DNA of 64,000 nucleotides from NCBI GenBank assembly GCA_029953615.1, contig CP124529.1, positions 868,001-932,000 of the forward strand, in the 5' to 3' direction. The first letter of the stretch is position 1. Each line of letters starts with the position of its first letter. The notes under the pieces are model-generated. The model had not been told where the DNA came from. It saw nothing but the letters and a program-made list of their open reading frames with translations, and made no database searches. This DNA comes from Pseudomonas putida (GTDB taxonomy: Bacteria > Pseudomonadota > Gammaproteobacteria > Pseudomonadales > Pseudomonadaceae). This document shows, piece after piece, positions 54,394 to 64,000 of this stretch. The translations under genes were made by a program, and so were the position numbers.

Positions 54394-55090
54394 TTACTCT
54401 TCGCTGGTGTGCACTTTGCGGTGCAGGATCGCCTGGAACTCGTCGGCGAAGGTGTAGTAACGGCCGATCAGCACTTCGCTGCGGGCCGAGAAGCGGTTGT
54501 AGGCAATGACCGCCGGGATTGCCGCGAACAGGCCGATGGCGGTAGCGATCAGCGCTTCGGCGATACCCGGGGCAACCGTGGCCAGGGTGGCCTGCTGGGC
54601 GCTGGCCAGGCCGCGGAAGGAGTTCATGATGCCCCATACGGTACCGAACAGGCCGATGTACGGGCTGGTCGAACCGACTGTGGCCAGGAACGGCAGGCTC
54701 TGCTCGAGCTTTTCTTCCTCACGCGAAATAGCCACGCGCATGGCACGGGCAACACCCTCCATGACCGCGTCCGGGTCAACGCCCGGCTGCTGGCGCAGGC
54801 GCGAGAACTCCTTGAAGCCGGCACGGAAGACCTGCTCGACACCGGAATCCGGGTCTGGGTTGCTGCCTGCCTGGCGGTACAGCTTGGACAGGTCGATGCC
54901 CGACCAGAAGCGCTCCTCGAAGGTATCCAGCGCACGACGACCGGCGCGCAGCATGGTGCTGCGCTGGAAGATCATGATCCATGAGGTGACCGAGGCGGCC
55001 CACCAGGATCAGCATTACCAGCTGTACCAACACGCTGGCATTGCTGACCAGACTCCACATGGAGGTATGGTCGACGACGTTAGCTTCCAC
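54394..55090 (-). CDS. tolQ: Tol-Pal system protein TolQ, frame broken near 54,999
   Basis: The product should be 231 residues with three membrane helices (N-terminal about 12-33, then about 130-155 and 165-190). The start, MEANVVDHTSMW, reads from 55090 in one frame; the rest, from IMIFQRSTMLRAG, reads in another. One extra base in the C-run 54,999-55,001 explains it: deleting it restores VLILVAASVTSWIMIF. TolQ with TolR converts the proton gradient into TolA movement. ybgC lies immediately upstream and tolR downstream, the standard operon. Confidence 0.93.
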
Positions 55091-55092
55091 GC

Positions 55093-55545
55093 TTATTCTC
55101 CTGCATTCGATTGAGTACCCGAGCCGTCGGCCGCAAAGGCGTCGCGCAGCTCCGGGGGTATGGCTCGGGGTTTGAAAGTATCGGCGCGCACGGCAGCCAC
55201 CAGGAACTGCCCTTCGCAGAGCAGCGTTTCATCCTTTTCCCGCCAGACCTGCTGCACGAAGCGCAGGCTGGCGCGATTGAGTTCAAGTACTTGCGCGGTG
55301 ACCCGCAGCGCGTCGTCCAGCCGCGCCGGCGCGTGGTAGCGCGCTTCGCTGGAGTGGACCACGAACAGCAGGTTGTCTTCGGCCAGTTGCGCCTGGGAAA
55401 AGCCCAGGTGCCGCAGCCGCTCGGTACGCGCGCGCTCCATGAATTTCAGGTAATTGACGTAATACACCACGCCACCGGCATCGGTATCCTCGTAATAGAC
55501 ACGACAACGGTGTGCGAACGGTTCCAGGCAATTTTGCGCGCGCAT
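55093..55545 (-). CDS. ybgC: Acyl-CoA thioesterase YbgC
   Basis: A 150-residue hot-dog-fold thioesterase with the catalytic [17 protein letters not shown] motif (about 17-33, Asp of DTDAGG region) and FMERART. It is the first gene of the tol operon, abutting tolQ. It hydrolyses short acyl-CoA or acyl-ACP in the cytoplasm. ATG 55545 was chosen. Confidence 0.93.
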   Translation of the reverse strand: MRAQNCLEPFAHRCRVYYEDTDAGGVVYYVNYLKFMERARTERLRHLGFSQAQLAEDNLLFVVHSSEARYHAPARLDDALRVTAQVLELNRASLRFVQQVWREKDETLLCEGQFLVAAVRADTFKPRAIPPELRDAFAADGSGTQSNAGE

Positions 55546-55670
55546 ACTCTAGTGCTTACTCCTCAGCTTGCCAATCCGCTGTGGCAACTGTTTTTTCTTC
55601 ATTAATGTCTTATTGCCAGCGCACCCTTGGCATGCCAGCGGTAGGACCGCGAAAAGCCGTTATCGATCTG

Positions 55671-56714
<1,044 letters not shown>

Positions 56715-56718
<4 letters not shown>

Positions 56719-57332
56719 TTGGTAATCATCCCTTTCAGGCTGCGGCGGATCAGCTCTTCACTGCTCAGGCCGGCCTTGTCCTGGATCGCGGCGATCGCCT
56801 TGCTGGCCTCCTGCGGCTTGTAGCCAAGCGAAACCAGGGCGCTGACTGCGTCGGCCTCGGCTGTGGATGCGCTGGCGACCGGCAGCGGCCCGTCGGAGAC
56901 CAGGGTGAACATGGCCGGGGACGTTTCCCACGCCTTGAAGCGGTCCTTGAGCTCGACCAGCAGGCGTTCGGCGGTCTTCTTGCCGACACCGGGCACGCGC
57001 ACCAGGGCCGAGGTGTCCTGGGCCTGCACGCAGCGCACCAGCTCGTCCACCTCCAGCCCGGACATCAGCGCCAGGGCCAGCTTCGGCCCTACGCCGTTCA
57101 GGCGAATGAGCTCGCGGAATAGCTCGCGCTCGCGCTTTTCGGCAAATCCGTAGAGCAGGTGAGCGTCCTCGCGCACCACCAGGTGGGTGTGCACGGTTAC
57201 CGGTTCGCCCACCTTGGGCAGACGGTACAGCGTGGTCATGGGAACTTCCAGTTCATAACCTACGCCGTTGACGTCGATAATCAGGTGCGGCGGCTGTTTT
57301 TCCGCCAGGGTGCCGCGCAAACGTCCAATCAC
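56715..57332 (-). CDS. ruvA: Holliday junction branch-migration protein RuvA
   Basis: A 205-residue protein: an OB-fold N-terminal domain ([12 protein letters not shown]...), helix-hairpin-helix repeats ([15 protein letters not shown] and [17 protein letters not shown] at about 70-130) and a C-terminal RuvB-binding domain. Tetramers hold the four-way junction open. It is downstream of ruvC and overlaps ruvB. Confidence 0.95.
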
Positions 57333-57441
57333 GTTCCGATCCTTCCTCTCGGGGAGCCGGTCAAAGACCGCTCAACCCTATCAGCAAATGCAGCAGGTGA
57401 ACGCATCACCCGAACAAAATGTGTATCAGCGCATGAAGCGC

Positions 57442-57966
57442 CTACAGACGCAAGCGCCCACCGCGCCGACGCGCCGTTGCCAGGCCATGCGGCACCAGGC
57501 TGGAGCGGGTGTGGGCGTGGCACAGGGCAATGGCCAGGGCGTCGGAGGCGTCGATCTGCGGCTTCTGCGTCAGTTTCAGCAGGTGCATGACCATCATCAT
57601 CACCTGCTCCTTGTTGGCCCCACCGGTACCGGCTACCGCCTGCTTGACCTGGGTAGCGCTGTATTCGGCAATTTCCAGGCCGGCTTCGGCTGCCGCGACG
57701 ATGGCCGCGCCGCGGGCCTGGCCGAGCTTGAGTGCCGAGTCGGCGTTACGGGCCATGAACACCCGTTCGATGCCCATGGTCACCGGGCCGTGCTGGCTGA
57801 TGATTTCACTGACACCACGAAAAACGATCTGCAGCCGCTCGTGCAGCTCGCCGCTGCCGGTGCGGATACAGCCCGACGCCACGTACTCGCAACCACGGGC
57901 GGTCTGGCGCACCACACCATAACCGGTAATGCGCGAGCCGGGGTCGATACCAAGAATCAGAGTCAT
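57442..57966 (-). CDS. ruvC: Holliday junction endonuclease RuvC
   Basis: A 174-residue RNase H-fold nuclease with the catalytic acid in [14 protein letters not shown] (Asp 8 of MTLILGID), the [18 protein letters not shown] region, and the late [12 protein letters not shown] with two more acids (about 140-150). It resolves Holliday junctions made by RuvAB. ATG 57966 gives the standard length. A REP pair lies upstream. Confidence 0.95.
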   Translation of the reverse strand: MTLILGIDPGSRITGYGVVRQTARGCEYVASGCIRTGSGELHERLQIVFRGVSEIISQHGPVTMGIERVFMARNADSALKLGQARGAAIVAAAEAGLEIAEYSATQVKQAVAGTGGANKEQVMMMVMHLLKLTQKPQIDASDALAIALCHAHTRSSLVPHGLATARRRGGRLRL

Positions 57967-58018
57967 AGTGCCTGTCGTACAAAGCTCATGTTTTAACACC
58001 ATTGGGGCCGCTGCGCGG

Positions 58019-58106
58019 CCCATCGCCGGCAAGCCAGCTCCCACAGGTACAGTGCAGGACTTGAGGGTGGCACTGTACCTGTGGGAGCTGGCTTGCCGGC
58101 GATGGG
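58019..58106. repeat. REP pair, CCGGCAAGCCAGCTCCCAC class
   Basis: Arms CCCATCGCCGGCAAGCCAGC... and mirror. The inner part (ACAGGTACAGTGC / GCACTGTACCTGT) also pairs. It lies between ruvC and yebC. Confidence 0.85.
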
Positions 58107-58159
58107 CTGCACAGCAGCCCCAATAAAGCTACCTGCCTGGCCCGAATGCTCAGGACACC

Positions 58160-58906
58160 TTAGCCGAGGTTTTCCATGATCTCGTCGGAAATCTGGGCAT
58201 TGGAGTAAACGTTCTGCACGTCATCCAGGTCTTCGAGCATGTCGATCAGCTTGAGCACCTTCTCGGCGCCGTCCTGGTCGAGTTCGGCGCTGGTGGTCGG
58301 CTGCATGACGATTTCCGCGTCAGCGGCCTTGAAGCCCGCCTCTTCCAGGGCATGGCGCACGGCATAGAAGCTGTTGAACGAGGTGAACACGTCGAACGAG
58401 CCGTCATCGTTGGCCACCACGTCGTCGGCATCGGCTTCCATCGCCGCTTCCATCAGCGCGTCTTCTTCCACGCCCGGGGCAAAGCTGATCTGCCCCTTGC
58501 GCTCGAACAGGTAGGCCACCGAACCGTCGGTACCCAGATTGCCACCACACTTGGAGAAGGCATGACGCACGGCGGCGGCGGTACGGTTGCGGTTGTCGGT
58601 CATGGCCTCGACCATGATCGCCACGCCACCCGGGCCGTAACCTTCGTAGCTGAGCTCTTCGACGTTGTCGCTTTCGTTGGTGCCGGCACCGCGGGCGACG
58701 GCACGATCGATGATGTCGCGACTCATGTTGGCGCCCAAGGCCTTGTCCAGCGCCAGGCGCAGCCGCGGGTTGGATGCCGGGTCAGCACCACCCTGCTTGG
58801 CAGCGACCGTCAGTTCGCGGATCCACTTGGTGAAGATCTTGCCTCTCTTGGCATCCTGGCGCTCTTTGCGGTGCTTGATGTTTGCCCACTTGGAATGACC
58901 AGCCAT
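58160..58906 (-). CDS. yebC: YebC/PmpR-family transcriptional/translational regulator
   Basis: A 248-residue protein with the family N-terminus [14 protein letters not shown], the [15 protein letters not shown] helix and the conserved [10 protein letters not shown] motif (about 86-95). YebC-type proteins have been linked to transcription (PmpR) and, more recently, to relief of ribosome stalling on proline motifs. It lies downstream of aspS and upstream of ruvC, the standard order. Confidence 0.95.
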   Translation of the reverse strand: MAGHSKWANIKHRKERQDAKRGKIFTKWIRELTVAAKQGGADPASNPRLRLALDKALGANMSRDIIDRAVARGAGTNESDNVEELSYEGYGPGGVAIMVEAMTDNRNRTAAAVRHAFSKCGGNLGTDGSVAYLFERKGQISFAPGVEEDALMEAAMEADADDVVANDDGSFDVFTSFNSFYAVRHALEEAGFKAADAEIVMQPTTSAELDQDGAEKVLKLIDMLEDLDDVQNVYSNAQISDEIMENLG

Positions 58907-59020
58907 AACGACTCCGAATCCTTTGAATCACAAACAGCCCCGCCCCTGTTCGGGGCGGGACGGGAAATTGCCTGCGCCGAAACGCAAAGGCGCATCCATG
59001 TGGATGCGCCCGGGGACTGC

Positions 59021-60798
<1,778 letters not shown>

Positions 60799-60893
60799 GA
60801 TGGTGGTTTCGCTTCTCGTGATTCGTGTATTCGGTGGAGGCCTTGGCCGCCCGGAGAGGGCTAATACTGCAAGACCCGGTCACAGCATTCAAC

Positions 60894-61115
60894 TCAGTCG
60901 GCTTTGTCGCCGCCTGCCAGATTCTTCTTCGCCCCGGTTTTGAAGTCGGTTTCGTACCAACCATTACCGCTCAGGCGGAAGCCTGGCACCGACAGCAGCT
61001 TCTTCAGCGCCGGCGCCTGGCAGGCCGGGCAATCGGTCAGCGGCGCGGCGCTGATCTTCTGCAGCACCTCCATGCGGTGCTCGCAGGATGCACATTGATA
61101 GTCATAAAGGGGCAT
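60894..61115 (-). CDS. FmdB-family zinc ribbon protein
   Basis: A 73-residue protein starting MPLYDYQCASCEH with two CxxC pairs (CASC at about 8-11 and CPAC at about 29-32), which form a zinc ribbon. The family is small and widely conserved, and its function is unknown; one member was named from a formamidase operon. It lies upstream of aspS in the same direction, as in other Pseudomonas, so it may be co-transcribed. Confidence 0.9.
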   Translation of the reverse strand: MPLYDYQCASCEHRMEVLQKISAAPLTDCPACQAPALKKLLSVPGFRLSGNGWYETDFKTGAKKNLAGGDKAD

Positions 61116-61207
61116 GGGTGTCTCTCGTCAACCACAACGCTGGCTGCCGGGGCAGCAAAAAGCGGGATTATATATGGTTAGCAAGCACTGCGCAGCCCGG
61201 CAGGCGA

Positions 61208-61546
61208 TCAGCGCACACTTGGCGGGTCCTGAAGCCAGGCGACGCAGATCACCCGGATCAGCCCGCTGAAGTTGCGCACTCCACCCTGACGCAGGTGCAC
61301 CTCGCGGTCCACATAAGACAGCACCGCACTGACCGAACAGCGGTTGGCTGCGGCAATGCGTTCCAGGATACCCCAGTAGACGGCCTCCAGCCGCAGGCAG
61401 GTGGAAAAGCCGTTGAGCCGCACCGAACGTGACACGGGCCGGGTCTGCAACATATCGAAATCCGCCTTGAACGGATCGATGCACTGTTTTCCCGGCCAGC
61501 GCCCCTGGCCAGCCACACGTTTGCTTGCTTGCATCATGCGCCACAC
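61208..61546 (-). CDS. Ribbon-helix-helix domain protein
   Basis: A protein of up to 112 residues; the start could be at 61546 or the in-frame ATG at 61537. The core SRSVRLNGFSTCLRLEAVYWGILERIAAANRCSVSAVLS (about 39-77, given as a region) is the ribbon-helix-helix_4 pattern, a strand for DNA contact followed by two helices, followed by NFSGLIRVICVAWL. Such proteins are presumed DNA-binding regulators; the target is unknown. It is in the same direction as fmdB and aspS. Confidence 0.75.
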   Translation of the reverse strand: MWRMMQASKRVAGQGRWPGKQCIDPFKADFDMLQTRPVSRSVRLNGFSTCLRLEAVYWGILERIAAANRCSVSAVLSYVDREVHLRQGGVRNFSGLIRVICVAWLQDPPSVR

Positions 61547-61650
61547 TTCCTCGTCACAGGTACCAGGTGGCCTATGAAGCGCTGACGGGCGAGCTTAAAG
61601 CAGCGGCAAAATCTTCCTGCACAAACACTGATTGTTACGCACGAGGCGGA

Positions 61651-61742
61651 CCCTGTGGGAGCGGGCGAGCCCGCGAACACCGGCGGAGCCGGTGCCAACC
61701 ACCGTGCTGGATTCTTCGCGGGCGTGCCCGCTCCCACAGGGT
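61651..61742. repeat. REP pair downstream of the Dps-like gene
   Basis: ACCCTGTGGGAGCGGGCGAG... and mirror ...GTGCCCGCTCCCACAGGGT, with inner CCGGCGGAGCCGG hairpin, like the pair at 23,427. Confidence 0.82.
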
Positions 61743-61756
61743 TACATGACAGCCTT

Positions 61757-62230
61757 TTACTCGCCGTCGAGCAGCACCCGCAGCATCCAGGCGGTTTTCT
61801 CGTGCACCTGCATGCGCTGGGTCAACAGGTCGGCGGTCGGCTCGTCACTGACCTTGTCCACCACCGGGAAGATACTGCGCGCGGTACGCACCACGGCTTC
61901 CTGGCCCTGCACCAGCTGGCGGATCATCTCGTCGGCAGGCGGCACCCCTTCTTCCTCCTTGATCGAGGAGTGTCGTGCATAAAATGCATAGGACCCCGGT
62001 GCCGGGAAGCCCAGGGCGCGGATGCGCTCGGCGATCGAGTCCACCGCCAGCGCCAGTTCGTTGTACTGCTCTTCGAACATCAGGTGCAGCGTGCGGAACG
62101 AAGGACCGGTGACATTCCAGTGGAAGTTATGGGTTTTCAGATACAGCACGTAGGTATCCGACAACAGACGGGACAGCCCATCAACGATGGACTTGCGATC
62201 TTCTTCACTGATACCGATATCGATTGCCAT
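61757..62230 (-). CDS. Dps-family ferritin-like protein
   Basis: A 157-residue four-helix protein of the DNA-protection-in-starvation group. The ferroxidase site is visible as KTHNFHWNV (His at about 34 and 37) with D64 and E68, the spacing found in Dps. It oxidises Fe2+ with peroxide and stores iron in 12-mers. I start at ATG 62230 with GGGGAAC upstream; earlier in-frame ATGs add an atypical Cys-rich N-terminus. It is divergent from the cold-shock-domain gene. Confidence 0.88.
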   Translation of the reverse strand: MAIDIGISEEDRKSIVDGLSRLLSDTYVLYLKTHNFHWNVTGPSFRTLHLMFEEQYNELALAVDSIAERIRALGFPAPGSYAFYARHSSIKEEEGVPPADEMIRQLVQGQEAVVRTARSIFPVVDKVSDEPTADLLTQRMQVHEKTAWMLRVLLDGE

Positions 62231-62511
62231 GAAGTTCCCCTTTTTCCATAAGGCTTGAGACCCAAGCGGGTGCCGTCCACTGTAGCAACACTTGGTGTAC
62301 GCCGCCTGTGACATGGCGCAACACATCGCGCCTCGTGGCCTGCGGTTTGAGTAGCCTGCAGCTTTACTGTTAAATAGGCAGGGTGCCACCCGTGCGGACA
62401 GCAATTGCCGGGTGCATAGGCTGGCCTGTCACGTGTTCGCGCCCTACACCTCATGCGCACCGTGCCGCCAGCTCTTCCTGTGATCGGCCTTATCAACTGT
62501 GAGCCAACCCC

Positions 62512-63105
62512 ATGTTCAAGATCGTCCATCTGGTGACGGGCGTGGCAGCCTTGCTGCTATCGCTCATGCCCAGCCTGAAAACTGATGCGATACCTTTCCT
62601 GCAACAACCCGACGCGGTCTACCTGGCCCTGCTCGGCCTGCTCAACCTGGTGCTGGCCCCGGTCGTGCCACTGTACTACCGTGGTGCACGGCAACAGCTG
62701 CAGCACCTGGCCTGCGCCCTGCTGGTAGTAGCCGTGGTGCTGCAGACCCTGACACTGCTGGCCCGCCCGGAAATGGGCAACCTGGCTGCACTGGTCTGCG
62801 CGGCGCTGGCCGTGGCCGTGCACCTGGCCGTGGGCTTTGCCCGCAGCCCGCGCAAGGCGCGCGCTGGCCAGCACACGGCGCAGGATACCGGCAATCGTGA
62901 TACCGGTACCGTGAAGTGGTTCAACACATCCAAAGGCTTTGGCTTCATCTCCCGCGACTCGGGCGATGACATCTTCGTGCACTTTCGCGCCATTCGCGGC
63001 GAGGGCCACCGCATCCTGGTCGAAGGCCAGCGCGTGGAGTTTTCCGTGATGCACCGCGACAAGGGCCTGCAGGCCGAAGATGTGGTTGCGGTAACACGCC
63101 GCTGA
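62512..63105 (+). CDS. Membrane protein with C-terminal cold-shock domain
   Basis: A 197-residue fusion. Four hydrophobic segments (about 5-20, 38-57, 65-82, 88-108) form a small membrane domain, followed by a basic linker and a CspA-like domain (about 130-195). The latter has RNP-1 KGFGFI (about 144-149) and RNP-2 DIFVHF (about 156-161). The cold-shock domain should bind RNA or single-stranded DNA at the inner face of the membrane. Similar architectures occur in Pseudomonas; a specific function is not known. Confidence 0.85.
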   Translation: MFKIVHLVTGVAALLLSLMPSLKTDAIPFLQQPDAVYLALLGLLNLVLAPVVPLYYRGARQQLQHLACALLVVAVVLQTLTLLARPEMGNLAALVCAALAVAVHLAVGFARSPRKARAGQHTAQDTGNRDTGTVKWFNTSKGFGFISRDSGDDIFVHFRAIRGEGHRILVEGQRVEFSVMHRDKGLQAEDVVAVTRR

Positions 63106-63123
63106 CTGCATTTGCACAACCAT

Positions 63124-63159
63124 CCTTGTGTGGGAGCGAGCGTGCCCGCCCACACAAGG
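63124..63159. terminator. Bidirectional hairpin between convergent genes
   Basis: Perfect 11-base stem CCTTGTGTGGG / CCCACACAAGG around a degenerate REP core (AGCGAGCGTGCCCG). It serves the cold-shock gene and slyX. Confidence 0.65.
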
Positions 63160-63160
63160 A

Positions 63161-63367
63161 TCAATAATGAGGCGGCGGCGCCTCGTCCCCTTCGCTGCCG
63201 TACTGGCCAACCATTTCTTCGTAACGCTTGATCAGCTCGGCCATCTGCAACTGCAGCCGTTCGATCACTCGCCCCTGCTCGACCACCACATCATTCAGCG
63301 CCTGGATGGTGTCATCCTGGAACGCCTGGCGGGTTTCCAGTTCGACCACGCGCAATTCAAGCGACAT
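63161..63367 (-). CDS. slyX: SlyX family protein
   Basis: A 68-residue coiled-coil protein ([19 protein letters not shown], heptads to about residue 50) ending in the proline/His tail PPPHY that marks SlyX. Function is unknown. It is 1 base downstream of the HIT-family gene. Confidence 0.9.
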   Translation of the reverse strand: MSLELRVVELETRQAFQDDTIQALNDVVVEQGRVIERLQLQMAELIKRYEEMVGQYGSEGDEAPPPHY

Positions 63368-63368
63368 G

Positions 63369-63788
63369 TCAGGCCTCCTGGTAACCGGCGAGCTGCAGCC
63401 CGCGCAGGCGCTGGCGAATGGCTTGCACCTGATCGTCGGTGTAGGCCAGCGCCGGGCACTTGCCCCACACCGGTGCCGGCCAGGCGGCGTCGTCGCGCTG
63501 GCGCACGATCACGTGCATGTGCAACTGGCTTACCACATTGCCCAGGGTCGCCACGTTCATCTTGTCGGCGCCGTAACTGGCTTTCAGCGCTTCGGCCAAG
63601 CGGGTGGTTTCCTGCCACAACTGCTGCTGCGCAGCAGCATCGAGTTCGAACAGTTCGCTGATGCCGGCGCGCTTGGGCACCAGGATGAACCATGGATAGT
63701 TGGCATCCTTGCTCAGCAGCAACTGGCACAGCGCAAATTCCCCCAGCACCAGCGAATCCTGCTGCAAACGCGAATCGAGGACGAACAC
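63369..63788 (-). CDS. HIT-family protein
   Basis: A 139-residue histidine-triad protein. The active-site motif reads QLHMHVI (about 88-94), so two of the three usual histidines are in place and the first is replaced by Gln, as in the HinT-like Pseudomonas group. These enzymes hydrolyse or transfer nucleotides (AMP-lysine, ADP-ribose types). Its partner gene is slyX. No signal peptide. Confidence 0.85.
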   Translation of the reverse strand: MFVLDSRLQQDSLVLGEFALCQLLLSKDANYPWFILVPKRAGISELFELDAAAQQQLWQETTRLAEALKASYGADKMNVATLGNVVSQLHMHVIVRQRDDAAWPAPVWGKCPALAYTDDQVQAIRQRLRGLQLAGYQEA

Positions 63789-64000
63789 GGCAAATCTCCT
63801 TCAGGCAGAACCAACCCGCTTCACGCGGAAAACAGGCCTGCAAGGATACCTTGCACGCTCCCGGTAACACAGCGCTACTTTTCGCACCAAAATGAGGCCG
63901 CCGGCACACCTCTCACCACACTTGCCACCCCACAAGTGACGCTGCATGAACAAGTTGCGGTAACACATTGACTTTCATGACAGCTTTCCAATTTTTAATG
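63789..64000. other. Right edge: promoter region of the HIT gene, no gene seen
   Basis: The 212 bases to the window edge contain no supported coding region. The last 60 bases become AT-rich, consistent with the promoter of a neighbouring gene outside the window. Confidence 0.4.

Overview
The window looks like a chromosomal segment of a Pseudomonas putida-group bacterium. It is GC-rich, its housekeeping blocks (aspS-yebC-ruvCAB-ybgC-tolQRAB-pal-cpoB-queEC and purC-bamC-dapA-gcvR-bcp) have the usual Pseudomonas order, and it carries many P. putida-type REP palindromes. It also encodes a P. putida-type xenobiotic reductase (XenA) and a single-chain hydroxyproline pathway. There are two tRNA genes. 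I see no rRNA, CRISPR array, insertion sequence or prophage.

Layout. (a) 1-9.9 kb, minus strand: a long run of tightly spaced genes. Its core (9908 down to 3599) encodes a ThiF/E1-like adenylating enzyme, a tryptophanase-like PLP lyase, an exported LolA-like protein, a DUF1302 outer-membrane protein, a heme-oxygenase-like diiron enzyme and an N-acetyl-sugar-amidotransferase-like PP-loop enzyme. I know of no pathway with this composition, and it is the best candidate for an undescribed biosynthetic system. A dienelactone-hydrolase-like enzyme, a Na+/organic-anion symporter and a cation/proton antiporter follow downstream. An AT-rich upstream region (about 10.08-10.64 kb) carries two matching palindromes. 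(b) 10.7-17.8 kb: a trans-sulfuration-type PLP enzyme with a divergent DecR-like regulator, a molybdopterin oxidoreductase, moaA, a bestrophin and moaB. (c) 17.9-26.4 kb: LysR and PAS-AraC regulators, then a hydroxyproline cluster (permease, epimerase, deaminase, semialdehyde dehydrogenase, FAD oxidase). (d) 26.5-32.5 kb: xenA and an ArsR-type regulator around a perfect operator palindrome, an exported-looking malate:quinone oxidoreductase, small lipoprotein and DUF3077-type genes, a toxin-antitoxin pair, and tRNA-Ser. (e) 32.6-43.4 kb: housekeeping genes (purC to nadA and a DUF945 protein). (f) 43.7-48.6 kb: a PuuP-like putrescine importer beside a dCache chemoreceptor resembling McpU, a cation efflux protein, and tRNA-Lys. 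(g) 48.7-63.8 kb: queuosine genes, the complete Tol-Pal operon, ruvCAB, yebC, aspS and small genes.

Sequence quality. Seven genes that should be continuous are each broken by a 1-2 base indel: a molybdopterin oxidoreductase, an AraC regulator, bamC, the putrescine importer, tolQ, ruvB and aspS. Because aspS is essential and tolQ/ruvB are core genes, sequencing or assembly error is the simplest explanation. These genes are annotated here as single coding regions with the break located.

How the genes work together. The Tol-Pal genes form one envelope machine, and the hydroxyproline genes convert trans-4-hydroxy-L-proline to 2-oxoglutarate. The importer/chemoreceptor pair suggests coupled polyamine sensing and uptake. 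The unknown cluster combines carboxylate activation, PLP chemistry, diiron oxidation and ATP-dependent amidation or thiolation with two envelope proteins, which suggests a small modified metabolite that is made and moved across the outer membrane.
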